DNA of 64,000 bases from JAAYJM01 sp964498585 (lineage in GTDB: Bacteria; Bacteroidota; Ignavibacteria; Kapaibacteriales; UBA2268). Where the stretch lies: assembly GCA_964498585.1 (NCBI GenBank), contig CAZCHH010000004.1, forward strand, positions 1 to 64,000. Direction: 5' to 3'. The notes under the pieces were generated by a model, which saw nothing but the letters and a program-made list of their open reading frames with translations, did no database searches and had not been told where the DNA came from. The translations under genes and the position numbers were made by a program. Positions 52,921 to 61,773 of this stretch are shown in pieces (position 1 is the first letter of the stretch; each line of letters starts with the position of its first letter).

Positions 52921-54735
52921 ATGAAACCTTGGAGCATATCAACAACAGTAAGAAATCCAGAAAGAATAAGAAGTTTTCTATCTATTCTAAAAAAAATGGA
53001 AGGACGAATTTGGGACAGACCAAATCAAAAGAAATTCCAAATCTTGCTAATTCAATATAAAGTATATGGAGCAGGTGAATCACAATTTTATAAAGATTTA
53101 ACAAAAGAACAAGTTGTTTTAATGGATAATCCTGAACCGATTGAATTTGAAGAAGCCGAAGAAATATTAGATTCAAAAAATTATGTTGGTGGCGGAGATA
53201 TGAGAGGCAGACAATCATTCAATCCATTAGAGAAAATGGGGCTTGCCTTTCTTGATGATGATAACAAAATACGAATAAGTAATTTTGGAAATTATTTTTT
53301 ACAGGAAGATTATGATTTAGGAGAAGTATTTTTCAGAAGTTTTCTAAAATGGCAATTACCAAATCCTGATACTAATGATTACAAAGCTGAACATGGTTAT
53401 AATATTAAACCTTTTATTGCTACATTACATTTGATAAATGAAGTAAATAAAATATGTAATAATAAAGGAACTAAAGCAAAAGGAATTACTCGCATTGAAT
53501 TTATGCTATTTGGACTGACATTAGTAAATTTTGAAAAAATACAAGAGAATGCCGAAAATCTTTACAATTTTAGAACAAAATTCGAAAAACTTAATACAGA
53601 CATTGAAAAAAATAAATTAATTGATGATTATATTGATAAAAACTTATCTCGTATAGACGGAACAAACAATTTAAATGACTATGCTGATAATGTTATACGC
53701 TATTTTAGGTTAACCAGATATATTTATTTGCGAGGTAACGGCTGGTATATAGATTTAGAGCCAAGAAGAATTGTTGAAATCAATTCAATTTTACAAGTTG
53801 ATAATGCTTCTGCTATTGTATTTGGAAATAAAACAGATTATAGAAACTATATTTGTGATTTAGCACAGCCAATTTTACCTTGGGAAAACAAAGAAGAACT
53901 TATAAAAATTGGAGAAGCAACAGTTTCTGACATTAATAAATACCAAAAAGTATTAGCAACAAAAGATATTTGTTTTCCAATTTTTGATTTAATTGATTTT
54001 AAAACTCTTTCTTATGAACATTTGAAAAACTATATCCAAGATTTAAGAGATTACAGGAAAAAGCTACAACAAATAGAAATTCAACACTACTCTCAACAAA
54101 CTATAGAAATCGAAAAATATTCAGAAGCGTTAAAAAATATCTTCAAATCAAAAAGTAAAAAGCCAGTTGAACTTGAAAGACTTTGCTCGCTTGCATTAAT
54201 TGCTTTAAATGATGCAATTAATATTAAGCCAAATTTCCCTGTGGGAGACGACAACGAACCTACATTTACCGCACCTGCAAATAAACCAGATATTGAATGC
54301 TATTACGAAACTTTCAATGCAATTTGCGAAGTTACTATGCTTACTAACCGTCAGCAATGGTATGCTGAAGGACAACCAGTAATGAGACATTTGAGAGATT
54401 TTGAAAATTCTAATAAAAAGGAAACATATTGCTTATTTATTGCGCCCGACTTACATCGTGATACTGTTAACACTTATTGGAATTCTGTTAAATACGAATA
54501 CGAAGGTACAAAACAGAAAATTATACCTATGACAATAAATCAATTTTTGATTTTAATGGATGCCTTAATTACTAGGAAAAAAAATGGCAGTAAAATATAT
54601 CATCACGAAATGAAATTACTATTTGATAGTATAGTTGAACTTACTACAAGAGTTAATAATTCTGATACCTGGTTGGCAACAATACCAGAAACAATAATCA
54701 ATTGGAAAAATAAAATACAGCTTAATGAAACTTAA
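52921..54735 (+). CDS. Type IIS restriction endonuclease, AlwI/BspD6I family
   Basis: 604 residues. The N-terminus KPWSISTTVRNPERIRSFLS is the AlwI-family signature. A PD-(D/E)xK-type site lies near 457-483: D457 in NKPDIEC, E470 in ICEVTM and E483 in YAEGQP. The 13-13 spacing and 604-residue length match the nicking subunit BspD6I (D456, E469, E482, from memory). Family members cut outside short asymmetric sites such as GGATC or GAGTC. No small-subunit gene is adjacent. The gene overlaps the first of two methylases by 11 bp, so R, M1 and M2 form one operon. Confidence 0.85.
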   Translation: MKPWSISTTVRNPERIRSFLSILKKMEGRIWDRPNQKKFQILLIQYKVYGAGESQFYKDLTKEQVVLMDNPEPIEFEEAEEILDSKNYVGGGDMRGRQSFNPLEKMGLAFLDDDNKIRISNFGNYFLQEDYDLGEVFFRSFLKWQLPNPDTNDYKAEHGYNIKPFIATLHLINEVNKICNNKGTKAKGITRIEFMLFGLTLVNFEKIQENAENLYNFRTKFEKLNTDIEKNKLIDDYIDKNLSRIDGTNNLNDYADNVIRYFRLTRYIYLRGNGWYIDLEPRRIVEINSILQVDNASAIVFGNKTDYRNYICDLAQPILPWENKEELIKIGEATVSDINKYQKVLATKDICFPIFDLIDFKTLSYEHLKNYIQDLRDYRKKLQQIEIQHYSQQTIEIEKYSEALKNIFKSKSKKPVELERLCSLALIALNDAINIKPNFPVGDDNEPTFTAPANKPDIECYYETFNAICEVTMLTNRQQWYAEGQPVMRHLRDFENSNKKETYCLFIAPDLHRDTVNTYWNSVKYEYEGTKQKIIPMTINQFLILMDALITRKKNGSKIYHHEMKLLFDSIVELTTRVNNSDTWLATIPETIINWKNKIQLNET

Positions 54736-55519
54736 TCATATTTATGAAGGCGATTGTATTGAGATAATGGAAAAAGAAATTGATAATAATTCAATTCCTT
54801 TAATTTTTGCTGATCCACCATACAATCTATCAGGTAAAACTTTAAATCTTGAGAACAATACAACAGGAGGTGCATTTTATAAAGTTAATGAAAAGTGGGA
54901 TACTTATGACTATGACGATTATATCACATTTACTCAGAATTGGCTAAATGCAAGTATAAACGTTCTTTCACCTAACGGTAGTATTTATATTTCTTGTACT
55001 CAACACAATATTGGCGAAATTCTTATAAATGCTAAAAAACTTGGTTTCAAATTAAACAACATAATTACTTGGTATAAAACTAATTCAATGCCTAATATAA
55101 CAAAAAGAACATTTACACATTCAACAGAATTTGTTTGTTGGTTTGTTAAAGGAAAAAATTGGATTTTCAATTATGACCAAGTAAAGAAGTTTAATCCAAA
55201 TAAAACTAAAGAGGGAAAAGAAAAACAAATGAGAGATTTTCTTGACTTTATTGAATTACCTATTGTACAGGGAAAAGAAAGAATAAAAGCCGATAATATG
55301 CGTGCTGCTCATCCAACACAGAAACCTGAGAAACTTTTAGAACTTATCATTCTTGCATCTTCAAACGAAAATGATATTGTTCTTGACCCTTTTTTTGGTT
55401 CTGGAACAACTGGTGTTGTTGCAAAAAGACTTAATAGATATTGGATAGGTATTGAATGTAATCCAGAATACATAAACATTTCTAAAGAAAGAATGAATGA
55501 AAAATATACAATTATTTAA
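54725..55519 (+). CDS. Adenine DNA methyltransferase M1 of type IIS system
   Basis: 264 residues, beta-class. FADPPYNLSGKT holds the catalytic DPPY (30-33) and DPFFGSGTTGVVAKR is the SAM-binding block (~222-236). DPPY points to N6-adenine methylation. It overlaps the restriction gene at its start and the second methylase at its end (23 bp). Asymmetric type IIS sites need one methylase per strand, which explains the pair; this one shares about a third of its residues with M2. It would protect one strand of the recognition site. Confidence 0.85.
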   Translation: MKLNHIYEGDCIEIMEKEIDNNSIPLIFADPPYNLSGKTLNLENNTTGGAFYKVNEKWDTYDYDDYITFTQNWLNASINVLSPNGSIYISCTQHNIGEILINAKKLGFKLNNIITWYKTNSMPNITKRTFTHSTEFVCWFVKGKNWIFNYDQVKKFNPNKTKEGKEKQMRDFLDFIELPIVQGKERIKADNMRAAHPTQKPEKLLELIILASSNENDIVLDPFFGSGTTGVVAKRLNRYWIGIECNPEYINISKERMNEKYTII

Positions 55520-56339
55520 TGATGATTGCTTAAATATTCTTAAATTAATTCCTGAAAAAAGTATTGATTTGATTTTTGCTGACCCACCTTATAATCTTTC
55601 TGGTGAAGGTTACTTGACAACTCAAAACGGTAAAGTAGCAAAACTTAATAAAGGTGATTGGGATATTATTGAAGATATACATAAATTTAATGAAGAATGG
55701 ATTCAAGAATGTATTCGTGTTTTATCTGATACAGGGACAATTTGGATTAGCGGAACTTTGCATAATCACCCTTCAGTTGGTGTTATTTTAAAAAAATTAG
55801 GTCTTTGGATAATTAACGATGTAATATGGTTTAAGCGGAATGCAACACCTTTGTTATCTACTAATCGCCTAGCTCCATCAACGGAGCTAATTTGGTTAGC
55901 AAGTAAATCAAAAAAATACCTTTTTAATTACGATCTAGCCAAGCAGATTAATGGCGGCAAACAAATGAAAAATCTTTGGGAAATAAATGCTGAAAGACAC
56001 AAGACAAAACACCCAACAGAAAAACCAGAGTGCTTATTAGAAAGGATTATTCTCCTAGGAAGCAATGAAGGTCAAACTGTTCTTGACCCTTTTACTGGAA
56101 GTGGAACTACTGGTGTTGTTGCACAGAAGTTAAACAGAAATTTTATTGGTATTGAAATAAATAAAGAATATTATGAAATTGCTAAAAAAAGAATCGGTGT
56201 TCAAAATGTTGAGTTCTTTGATTTTAATAATATTATAAACGAAAATATTTGCAATGCTAAACAATTTAATTCAATAGAAGAAAATAGAAAAAATAATTAT
56301 AAAAGGAATGAAAACCAATTATTCAGTCAACTTGTGTAG
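55497..56339 (+). CDS. Adenine DNA methyltransferase M2 of type IIS system
   Basis: 280 residues. The same motif order as M1: FADPPYNLSGEG with DPPY at 29-32, and DPFTGSGTTGVVAQKL near 200-215, then IGIEINKEYYEIAK. It has an Asn/Lys-rich C-terminal extension of ~45 residues (NIINENICNAKQF) absent from M1. Probably modifies the other strand of the asymmetric site. Last gene of the R-M1-M2 operon; a dispersed inverted repeat follows. Confidence 0.85.
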   Translation: MKNIQLFNDDCLNILKLIPEKSIDLIFADPPYNLSGEGYLTTQNGKVAKLNKGDWDIIEDIHKFNEEWIQECIRVLSDTGTIWISGTLHNHPSVGVILKKLGLWIINDVIWFKRNATPLLSTNRLAPSTELIWLASKSKKYLFNYDLAKQINGGKQMKNLWEINAERHKTKHPTEKPECLLERIILLGSNEGQTVLDPFTGSGTTGVVAQKLNRNFIGIEINKEYYEIAKKRIGVQNVEFFDFNNIINENICNAKQFNSIEENRKNNYKRNENQLFSQLV

Positions 56340-56361
56340 TAATTTATTTAATGACTTTTCA

Positions 56362-56456
56362 TTTTTTATCATTCCGAGCTAAGCGAAGAATCTCAAGCTC
56401 TATATTAACAATGACTTGAGAGATTCCTCACTTCGTTTCGGAATGACATGCATGCG
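56362..56456. repeat. GTCATTCCGA-type inverted repeat after methylase M2
   Basis: CATTCCGAGCTAAGCGAAGA ATCTCAAG and CTTGAGAGATTCCTCACTTC GTTTCGGAATGACA pair as ~28-bp arms around a ~20-bp loop. It directly follows the R-M operon and could also terminate it. Confidence 0.7.
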
Positions 56457-56462
56457 AAACAT

Positions 56463-56488
56463 CAAACTACGAGGCATCAGGAGTTCTG
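56463..56488. repeat. 26-bp motif shared with the MITE-like element at 8905
   Basis: An exact inverted copy of 8905-8930 (it begins CAAACTACGAGG and ends AGGAGTTCTG). Here only one end of the element is present, next to the R-M operon. Confidence 0.7.
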
Positions 56489-56616
56489 AAACTGATTAAT
56501 AATAACTACTGACATATTGAAAATACTTATTAAAAACATACTTTCGTTTTATAATGAGAGAAAAATATTACGATACGTCTGAAATTTTATAATCCTATTT
56601 TTGGGGCTTTATATAG

Positions 56617-56892
56617 TTACTTAATGTCTTTCCAGTTCCACCATTTAAGCTTTTCTACATCTCTTTGATTTTCAGGAGTTTCAGCAAAATATACAGCACA
56701 GCGAAAAACATATAAAAGGCATCTGTCTTGGATACAGCCGGCATAATTGTTTGACTGGCTATAAAGCTCATCTGGCTTGCGTCCAATTAAATCAGCTATT
56801 GCTTTTATGCCTATATTCCACAAATCATTAGCAATTGAAACACCGACTCCGGGTATTTTGCGCAATTCCTTTATTGAAGATTCCTTGTTCAT
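56617..56892 (-). CDS. Cdd1-family helix-hairpin-helix protein
   Basis: 91 residues. The N-terminus (IKELRKIPGVGVSIANDLWN) is a helix-hairpin-helix, and the tail ending PENQRDVEKLKWWNWKD is typical of the Cdd1 (pathogenicity-locus) family. The hairpin motif suggests DNA binding, but no function is established to my knowledge. C-x4-C at NYAGCIQDRC might bind metal. It lies 21 bp downstream of the thioredoxin-like gene, so the two may be co-transcribed. Confidence 0.75.
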   Translation of the reverse strand: MNKESSIKELRKIPGVGVSIANDLWNIGIKAIADLIGRKPDELYSQSNNYAGCIQDRCLLYVFRCAVYFAETPENQRDVEKLKWWNWKDIK

Positions 56893-56913
56893 ATTAGTAT
56901 AAAATATATAAAA

Positions 56914-57471
56914 TTATTCAATTTGTCTTGCTTCAAGAGAATTTGGAAAAAGAGTAGCTATTTCATTAAGCATATTTAAAAATTCATCTCTTTTCCTGTT
57001 TATCAAGAAATGTGTTTGAGCTTTTAGCATATAGATTGCTGGAATACTCGGATTATCTGGAAATGAATCAATAGTTTTCTTAAGAATTTCGTACACTTCA
57101 TTGTATTTTCCTTTGGTTAGCATAATTCTGGCATATCCTATATTGAGAATAACAAGAAAATCTTCTGTATTTAAATATCCGTCAATAGAATAAAATAATT
57201 TTCCGGAATAATCAACATAATAAAAAGATGGAGTCCAAAAAGCAGGGTATGTTCGGCGTCCTTCTTTGTCCTTAATTATATCAAGTTTTAATGGAACAAA
57301 ATTTTTATTGATTTCATTAATAACATCAACATTTTTATATGTTGTTTCATTCATTTTCTGACAGCCAGAGCAGTTTTCTTTTCGAAATTGAAGAAAAATC
57401 GGTTTACCGCTTTTTCTCGCTATTTCCTTTGCAAAATCTAAATCTCTTATCCAATTTATCATATTAATCAA
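56914..57471 (-). CDS. Thioredoxin-fold protein with TPR-like tail
   Basis: 185 residues. Residues 10-115 have a thioredoxin-like fold with CSGC at 34-37 in FRKENCSGCQKM (the redox CxxC), then TPSFYYVDYSGKLFYSIDGY. The last ~70 residues form two TPR-like helix pairs (GKYNEVYEILKKTIDSFPDN). No signal peptide, so probably cytoplasmic. It may act as a thiol reductase or chaperone on unknown partners. Two in-frame ATGs are 9 bp apart at the start. A TATTTTTG -7 box is 20 bp upstream. Confidence 0.75.
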   Translation of the reverse strand: MINMINWIRDLDFAKEIARKSGKPIFLQFRKENCSGCQKMNETTYKNVDVINEINKNFVPLKLDIIKDKEGRRTYPAFWTPSFYYVDYSGKLFYSIDGYLNTEDFLVILNIGYARIMLTKGKYNEVYEILKKTIDSFPDNPSIPAIYMLKAQTHFLINRKRDEFLNMLNEIATLFPNSLEARQIE

Positions 57472-57490
57472 CGTATTTAATAATATTATT

Positions 57491-57498
57491 CAAAAATA
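57491..57498 (-). promoter_or_regulatory. Candidate -7 box of thioredoxin-like gene
   Basis: TATTTTTG on the minus strand, 20 bp before the ATG. It fits TAnnTTTG. Confidence 0.4.
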
Positions 57499-57510
57499 AT
57501 AAAAAAAATA

Positions 57511-57540
57511 AAACGCCACAACTTATTAGTGTGGCATTTT
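57511..57540. terminator. Hairpin GCCACA/TGTGGC with flanking A/T tracts
   Basis: GCCACAACT / AGTGTGGC (one bulge) flanked by AAAATAAAA and TTTTTATT. It looks like a bidirectional terminator but lies 40 bp upstream of a minus-strand start, so it may instead belong to a lost neighbour. Confidence 0.5.
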
Positions 57541-58110
57541 TATTTCATTGGTACTAATTAATTTTTGGGAGTTAAAAAATTCAATTTTCTCGATCATTCT
57601 GTATACCCTTATAAAGTAAATGATTAAATTAAAATAGAGATTTCATTAGCAAAAGGCAAAGTAATACTAACAACTTGTTGCTCGTAAGACTGAAAAGATT
57701 ATTCTCTTTCATATCTTATCTTCATCAAAGAAATCACAAAAACCACAGTTCAAAGACAAAAAAATATCTAATAAGGTATTGAATTATTGTAGAAAATATT
57801 TTCCAATTACTAATATTATCCCATCAGGGTATAAATTTTAAAAAACATAATTTAATCGCTTACGGGATAAACGGATTTAGCTGTTTGATTTTTCTACAAA
57901 TATTTAATCGCTGGCGGATTAAAAGAAGAATACTTCTCTCGTTACTAAATTGTATTTTGAAGAGAAAATATTTAGGTAAGCACTGATGCTGGATTTAGAG
58001 TAATAAGCATAATTAATTATAAAAAAAAGTAACAATTTTTTAAAAATATATTAATATTCCTTAACATTTTCATAATTTTGTAATATGAAAAAAATAAGAA
58101 GAAAGAATTT
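57541..58110. other. Intergenic region with TTTAATCGC repeats
   Basis: No gene in ~570 bp. It contains TTTAATCGCTTACGGGATAA and TTTAATCGCTGGCGGATTAA A in tandem near 57850-57930, and an ATTATTGTAGAAAATATTTT piece (57784) that recurs near 61290. The end holds the phosphate operon promoter. Confidence 0.55.
58073..58080 (+). promoter_or_regulatory. -7 box of phosphate operon
   Basis: TAATTTTG, 30 bp before the ATG of the PhoU-like gene; identical to the leuS and proS boxes. Confidence 0.55.
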
Positions 58111-58737
58111 ATGTTTAAAAGTATATTACCAAAAGAATATGAGTTTTTCACGTATTTTGAAAAACATATCGAAATAACAAAGCAAGTATCAGAACAACTG
58201 ATTTTACTTGCAAACGAGAAAATAAAACTTCCGGAATGCTCAAAAATAATACATACACTCGAAAATCAGGCAGACGAAATAACTCATCAATGCACTGAAA
58301 AATTACATCTTACCTTTATAACCCCAATAGAACGAACAGATATTTTTGCACTAATTAAAAGATTAGATGATTTGACTGATTTTATAGATAGTGCAGTTTT
58401 GCGTATGCATCTTTATGAAATAGAGGATATGCGAAGCGAGACTATAGAAATAGCAGAAGTGCTGAGTAAATCAATAAATTTATTGGAATCTGCAATTATA
58501 GCTTTACGAAATATGAAGCATAATCAGGAAAAAATCAAAAAGTATTGCGAAGAAATCAGAGAATTGGAAAATGAAGGCGACAGAATTTTTCAAAAAGCTA
58601 TTACCCGATTATTCAAAGAAAACGATGCAATAAATATCATAAAGTGGAAAGAAATATTTGAGCGTTTTGAAAAAGCAGTTGATAGATGCGAATCTGTTGC
58701 AAATGTGATTGAAAGCGTTTTAATTGATAACGCTTAA
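58111..58737 (+). CDS. PhoU-like DUF47 protein
   Basis: 208 residues, all helical, as in PhoU and the DUF47 family. Acidic-metal motifs are visible (IIHTLENQADEITHQCTEKL, ELENEGDRIFQKAIT: E-x3-D type), which bind metal clusters in PhoU. The next gene, 14 bp away, is a PiT transporter, the usual DUF47 partner. The protein is thought to regulate PiT activity or to tune phosphate uptake. Confidence 0.9.
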   Translation: MFKSILPKEYEFFTYFEKHIEITKQVSEQLILLANEKIKLPECSKIIHTLENQADEITHQCTEKLHLTFITPIERTDIFALIKRLDDLTDFIDSAVLRMHLYEIEDMRSETIEIAEVLSKSINLLESAIIALRNMKHNQEKIKKYCEEIRELENEGDRIFQKAITRLFKENDAINIIKWKEIFERFEKAVDRCESVANVIESVLIDNA

Positions 58738-58751
58738 TAGGGGATAGTTAA

Positions 58752-59783
58752 ATGAATGAAGTAACCATAATTGTTATTGTTACTGTAGCAGTTGCATTAA
58801 TATTTGATGTAATAAACGGATTTCATGATGCAGCCAATTCAATAGCAACAGTAGTATCAACCCGCGTTCTCTCACCGCGTTTTGCAGTTATTTGGGCAGC
58901 ATTCTTTAATTTTGTTGCAATGTTTGTATTTGCACCTAAAGTAGCAGATTCAGTATCAAAAATTGTTGTAATTAATGCATTAGATCCAGCATTTGTTTAT
59001 GTTGTTCTTTCCGGACTTTTTGGAGCAATAATTTGGGATTTATTAACCTGGTACTGGGGATTGCCAGTAAGTTCATCACATGCTTTGATAGGAGGATTTG
59101 CCGGTGCAGGAATAGCATACAAAGGAATTGACATTATCCGCTGGAATATTGTAGGCGAAACTATAGCTTTTATTCCACTTGCACCGCTAATTGGAGCGGC
59201 TCTTGGCTTTTTAGTTATGGTCATTGTATATTGGGTTTTCAGAAAATGGAAACCTTCAAAAGTTGACCAGATTTTCAGAAAAGGTCAATTGCTTTCTGCT
59301 GCTCTTTATTCATTAGGTCATGGCGGAAATGATGCTCAAAAAACTATGGGTATTATCATTGCTTTACTCGTTGCTGCCGGATTATTTGATGCAAACAAAC
59401 AATTGTCAATCACGTCCTGGGATACTTTGTGGATTATTCTTTCCTGTCATTTAGCGATGGCTATTGGAACAGCATTAGGTGGTTGGCGTATTGTCCGGAC
59501 AATGGGAATGAAGCTCACTAAACTTAAACCAGTTCACGGATTCTGTGCTGAAACTGCCGGTGCTTTCACAATTTTTTTTGCTACTCATCTCGGTGTTCCT
59601 ATTTCAACAACTCATACAATAGCTGGCTCAATCATCGGTGTTGGAGCTACAACAAATTTAGCCGGTATAAAATGGGATACTGCTTCACGTATTGTTATCG
59701 CATGGGTAGTAACTATTCCATTTTCAGCATTGACTGCCGCTATTTGCTTCCATTTAGCATATTTAATTCACGGAGTCTTTTAG
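58752..59783 (+). CDS. Inorganic phosphate transporter, PiT family
   Basis: 343 residues with ~9-10 membrane helices. Both PiT signature repeats are visible: DVINGFHDAANSIATVVSTR in the N-half and GHGGNDAQKTMGIIIALL in the C-half; GVPISTTHTIAGSIIG resembles the N-half VSSSHALIGGFAG, reflecting the internal duplication. It brings in metal-phosphate or phosphate with H+ or Na+. Co-transcribed with the DUF47 gene. Length is shorter than E. coli PitA but usual for this bacterial group. Confidence 0.94.
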   Translation: MNEVTIIVIVTVAVALIFDVINGFHDAANSIATVVSTRVLSPRFAVIWAAFFNFVAMFVFAPKVADSVSKIVVINALDPAFVYVVLSGLFGAIIWDLLTWYWGLPVSSSHALIGGFAGAGIAYKGIDIIRWNIVGETIAFIPLAPLIGAALGFLVMVIVYWVFRKWKPSKVDQIFRKGQLLSAALYSLGHGGNDAQKTMGIIIALLVAAGLFDANKQLSITSWDTLWIILSCHLAMAIGTALGGWRIVRTMGMKLTKLKPVHGFCAETAGAFTIFFATHLGVPISTTHTIAGSIIGVGATTNLAGIKWDTASRIVIAWVVTIPFSALTAAICFHLAYLIHGVF

Positions 59784-59834
59784 CAATTTTTTCTTGTTTA
59801 TATTCAAATTATCAATAAATTACTCAACTTACAC

Positions 59835-59930
59835 ATTCCTCTCCTGAGAGGGGCAGGTGTAATGCTGATATGTCCTTTTCTTTTTTACCACTAATCAAAT
59901 TCTCCTCTCAAGATGGGAATGCGTAAAGTT
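59835..59930. repeat. CTCTCCTGAGAGG-type repeats
   Basis: CCTCTCCTGAGAGGGGCAGG TG and CTCCTCTCAAGATGGGAATG CG occur in the spacer; similar pieces stand near 26890 and 27220-27295. Possibly decayed parts of the GGAGGGG family. Confidence 0.45.
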
Positions 59931-59972
59931 AGTTACTATTTCTAAAAATTAGTTTATTTTTAATATAATGTT

Positions 59973-59980
59973 TATTTTTG
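59973..59980 (+). promoter_or_regulatory. Candidate -7 box of YchF-like gene
   Basis: TATTTTTG, 34 bp before the ATG at 60015; fits TAnnTTTG. Confidence 0.4.
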
Positions 59981-60014
59981 CAATAAATTTTATATCAAAC
60001 AGAATGAGAATAAA

Positions 60015-61106
60015 ATGCAAATAGGAAAAAAAGGACTGCCATACTCGGGAAAGACTACTTTCTTTCAAACAGTAAGCGAGCAAGAAAAAGAAATCGACCC
60101 TATGCAATTACAAAAAAAAGATATATTCGAAGCTGTAATCAAAGTACCAGACGAAAGATTAGACTATTTTACTGAAGTATTCAATCCCAAGAAGAAAGTA
60201 AACGCAAGAGTTTCTATTATGGATTATTCTATAATGCAAAAAAGTGAACATCAAAATACACTTTTTTCAACTGCATTCCTAAGCAAAATTTGTTTGAATG
60301 ATGCCTTAATTTTGGTAGTGCGCGGTTTCGAAGATGAAAGTATCTTACACTTAAAAGACAATATCAATATTTTCAGAGATATTCAGCTTTTGGAAGATGA
60401 GCTGCTTTTTGCTGATACATTCTTTGTTGAAAACCGGCTTGAAAAAATTGAAAAAGAGCTAATGCGTCAAAAAGTAAAAGACCAATTACTCAAAGAAAAA
60501 GAAATTATGCTATAATGGCAAAGCTATCTTCAAGATTCAAAGCCACTTTCAGATTTTGAGCATAACGAAGAAGAAATCAAATTTATAAAAAATTACCAAA
60601 TGCAAACTGCTAAACCGCTTCTTATTGCTGTTAATCTTGATGAAAGCGATATTGAACGAAGTGGGCAGATAATTAATGATATCCGAAGCAAAATCATCAG
60701 ACAGAATCTTAGAATAGAACCATTTTTCGCAAAAATTGAAATGGAATTAATGCAGCTTGCTCCAGATGAAAAACTTGAACTTATGACTGAATATGGCTTA
60801 AAAGAATCTGCTCTTCACAGACTAATCTGCAGTGCTTATGATGTTGTTGGAGTTCAATCCTTTTTCACAGTAGGAGAAGATGAATGTCGCGCCTGGACAA
60901 TTAAAAAAGGTATGAATGCTCAGGAAGCTGCAGGGACAATCCATACCGACTTTTTTAACAAATTTATACGCGCTGAGGTTGTCGGTTATCTTGATTTTGT
61001 TGAATGTGGCTCATTTCCAAAATGCAAAGAAAAAGGCGTTTTTCGATTGGAAGGAAAGGAATATATTCCCAAAGACGGCGATATTTTTCATATAAGACAT
61101 AGTTAA
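60015..61106 (+). pseudogene. YchF/Obg-like GTPase paralogue interrupted by in-frame TAA
   Basis: One frame of 363 sense codons, exactly the size of YchF, with a TAA at 60513-60515. Translation on both sides aligns with the family: P-loop GLPYSGKTT at 8-16, a degraded G3 region (VSIMDYSIMQ replaces DIAGL), G4 AVNLDE (NxxE of YchF) and the C-terminal TGS-like DUF933 domain (GVQSFFTVGEDECRAWTIKK, then AGTIHTDFFNKFIRAEV). Around the stop, KEIML is followed by WQSYLQDSKPLSDFEHNEEE, the normal coiled-coil arm. It is a divergent paralogue, not the standard YchF. Nonsense mutation or base-call error is likely. Confidence 0.85.
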
Positions 61107-61228
61107 TTGTTAATTTTTCTTTGTCATTCTGAAGCGTAGCGAAGAATCCCGAAAAAACCTTCCAACAAATCAAATTCAGAAGGAAATCTGACTTTAGGGA
61201 AAAACTTTTGCAAATTGCTTTCTTTCAA

Positions 61229-61261
61229 GTCATCCGATGACTCGCAGTCATCGGATGACTG
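61229..61261. repeat. Hairpin AGTCATCCGATGACT/AGTCATCGGATGACT
   Basis: A perfect 15-bp stem with a CGC loop. Each half is itself nearly palindromic. Same ends and loop size as the hairpin at 5156-5188. Confidence 0.75.
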
Positions 61262-61428
61262 CTTCTTTTAAGAAACCAAACTATCCCGCTATGGATTGCA
61301 TTATTGTAGAAATTTTTTTTGTTTCCAGCATTATCCCGCCATAAATTAAATTTTGCAAACACGTAAAATATAAAAGAAAAGATGGACAACACTTTCCCAG
61401 GTGGAGTCCATCTGAATACAAAACACCT

Positions 61429-61457
61429 GTAGAGACAGGTCTAAGAGCTGTCTCTAC
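61429..61457. repeat. Hairpin GTAGAGACAG/CTGTCTCTAC
   Basis: A perfect 10-bp stem around a 9-nt loop (GTCTAAGAG). Confidence 0.55.
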
Positions 61458-61682
61458 CTAAAAATTTCAAAAAAATAGCAACGTAGTTGCGTTATCGTAA
61501 TAGATATGAAATCACACACAGGGAAAATATCGTAGAGATGATAACACTCCTACGGAGTTCATTCGTTCTTTGTTCTTCCTTTGCCACTAATATAACACAT
61601 CTATGATGTTCTTCTTCTTAAATTCAACTTGGAAAAGAGATTGAAATGCTTTTTGAACTATGATTTATTTGATTCTTTATGC

Positions 61683-61709
61683 TAAAGTCAGAAGTTCCTT
61701 CTGACTTTA
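61683..61709. repeat. Hairpin TAAAGTCAGAAG/CTTCTGACTTTA
   Basis: A perfect 12-bp stem with a TTC loop, ~100 bp before the DEAD-box helicase. Confidence 0.65.
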
Positions 61710-61765
61710 CTAATATATTCTTCTAACTAATTAAAAATAAATAAATTTATTTGTTTATTATTTCT

Positions 61766-61773
61766 TAATTTTG
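61766..61773 (+). promoter_or_regulatory. -7 box of DEAD-box helicase
   Basis: TAATTTTG, 36 bp before the ATG at 61810. Confidence 0.5.

Noticed and set aside
44491..60515. UAA reassigned to an amino acid
   Set aside because: leuS, mrdA and many other genes end properly at TAA; two isolated stops are better explained by mutation or error.
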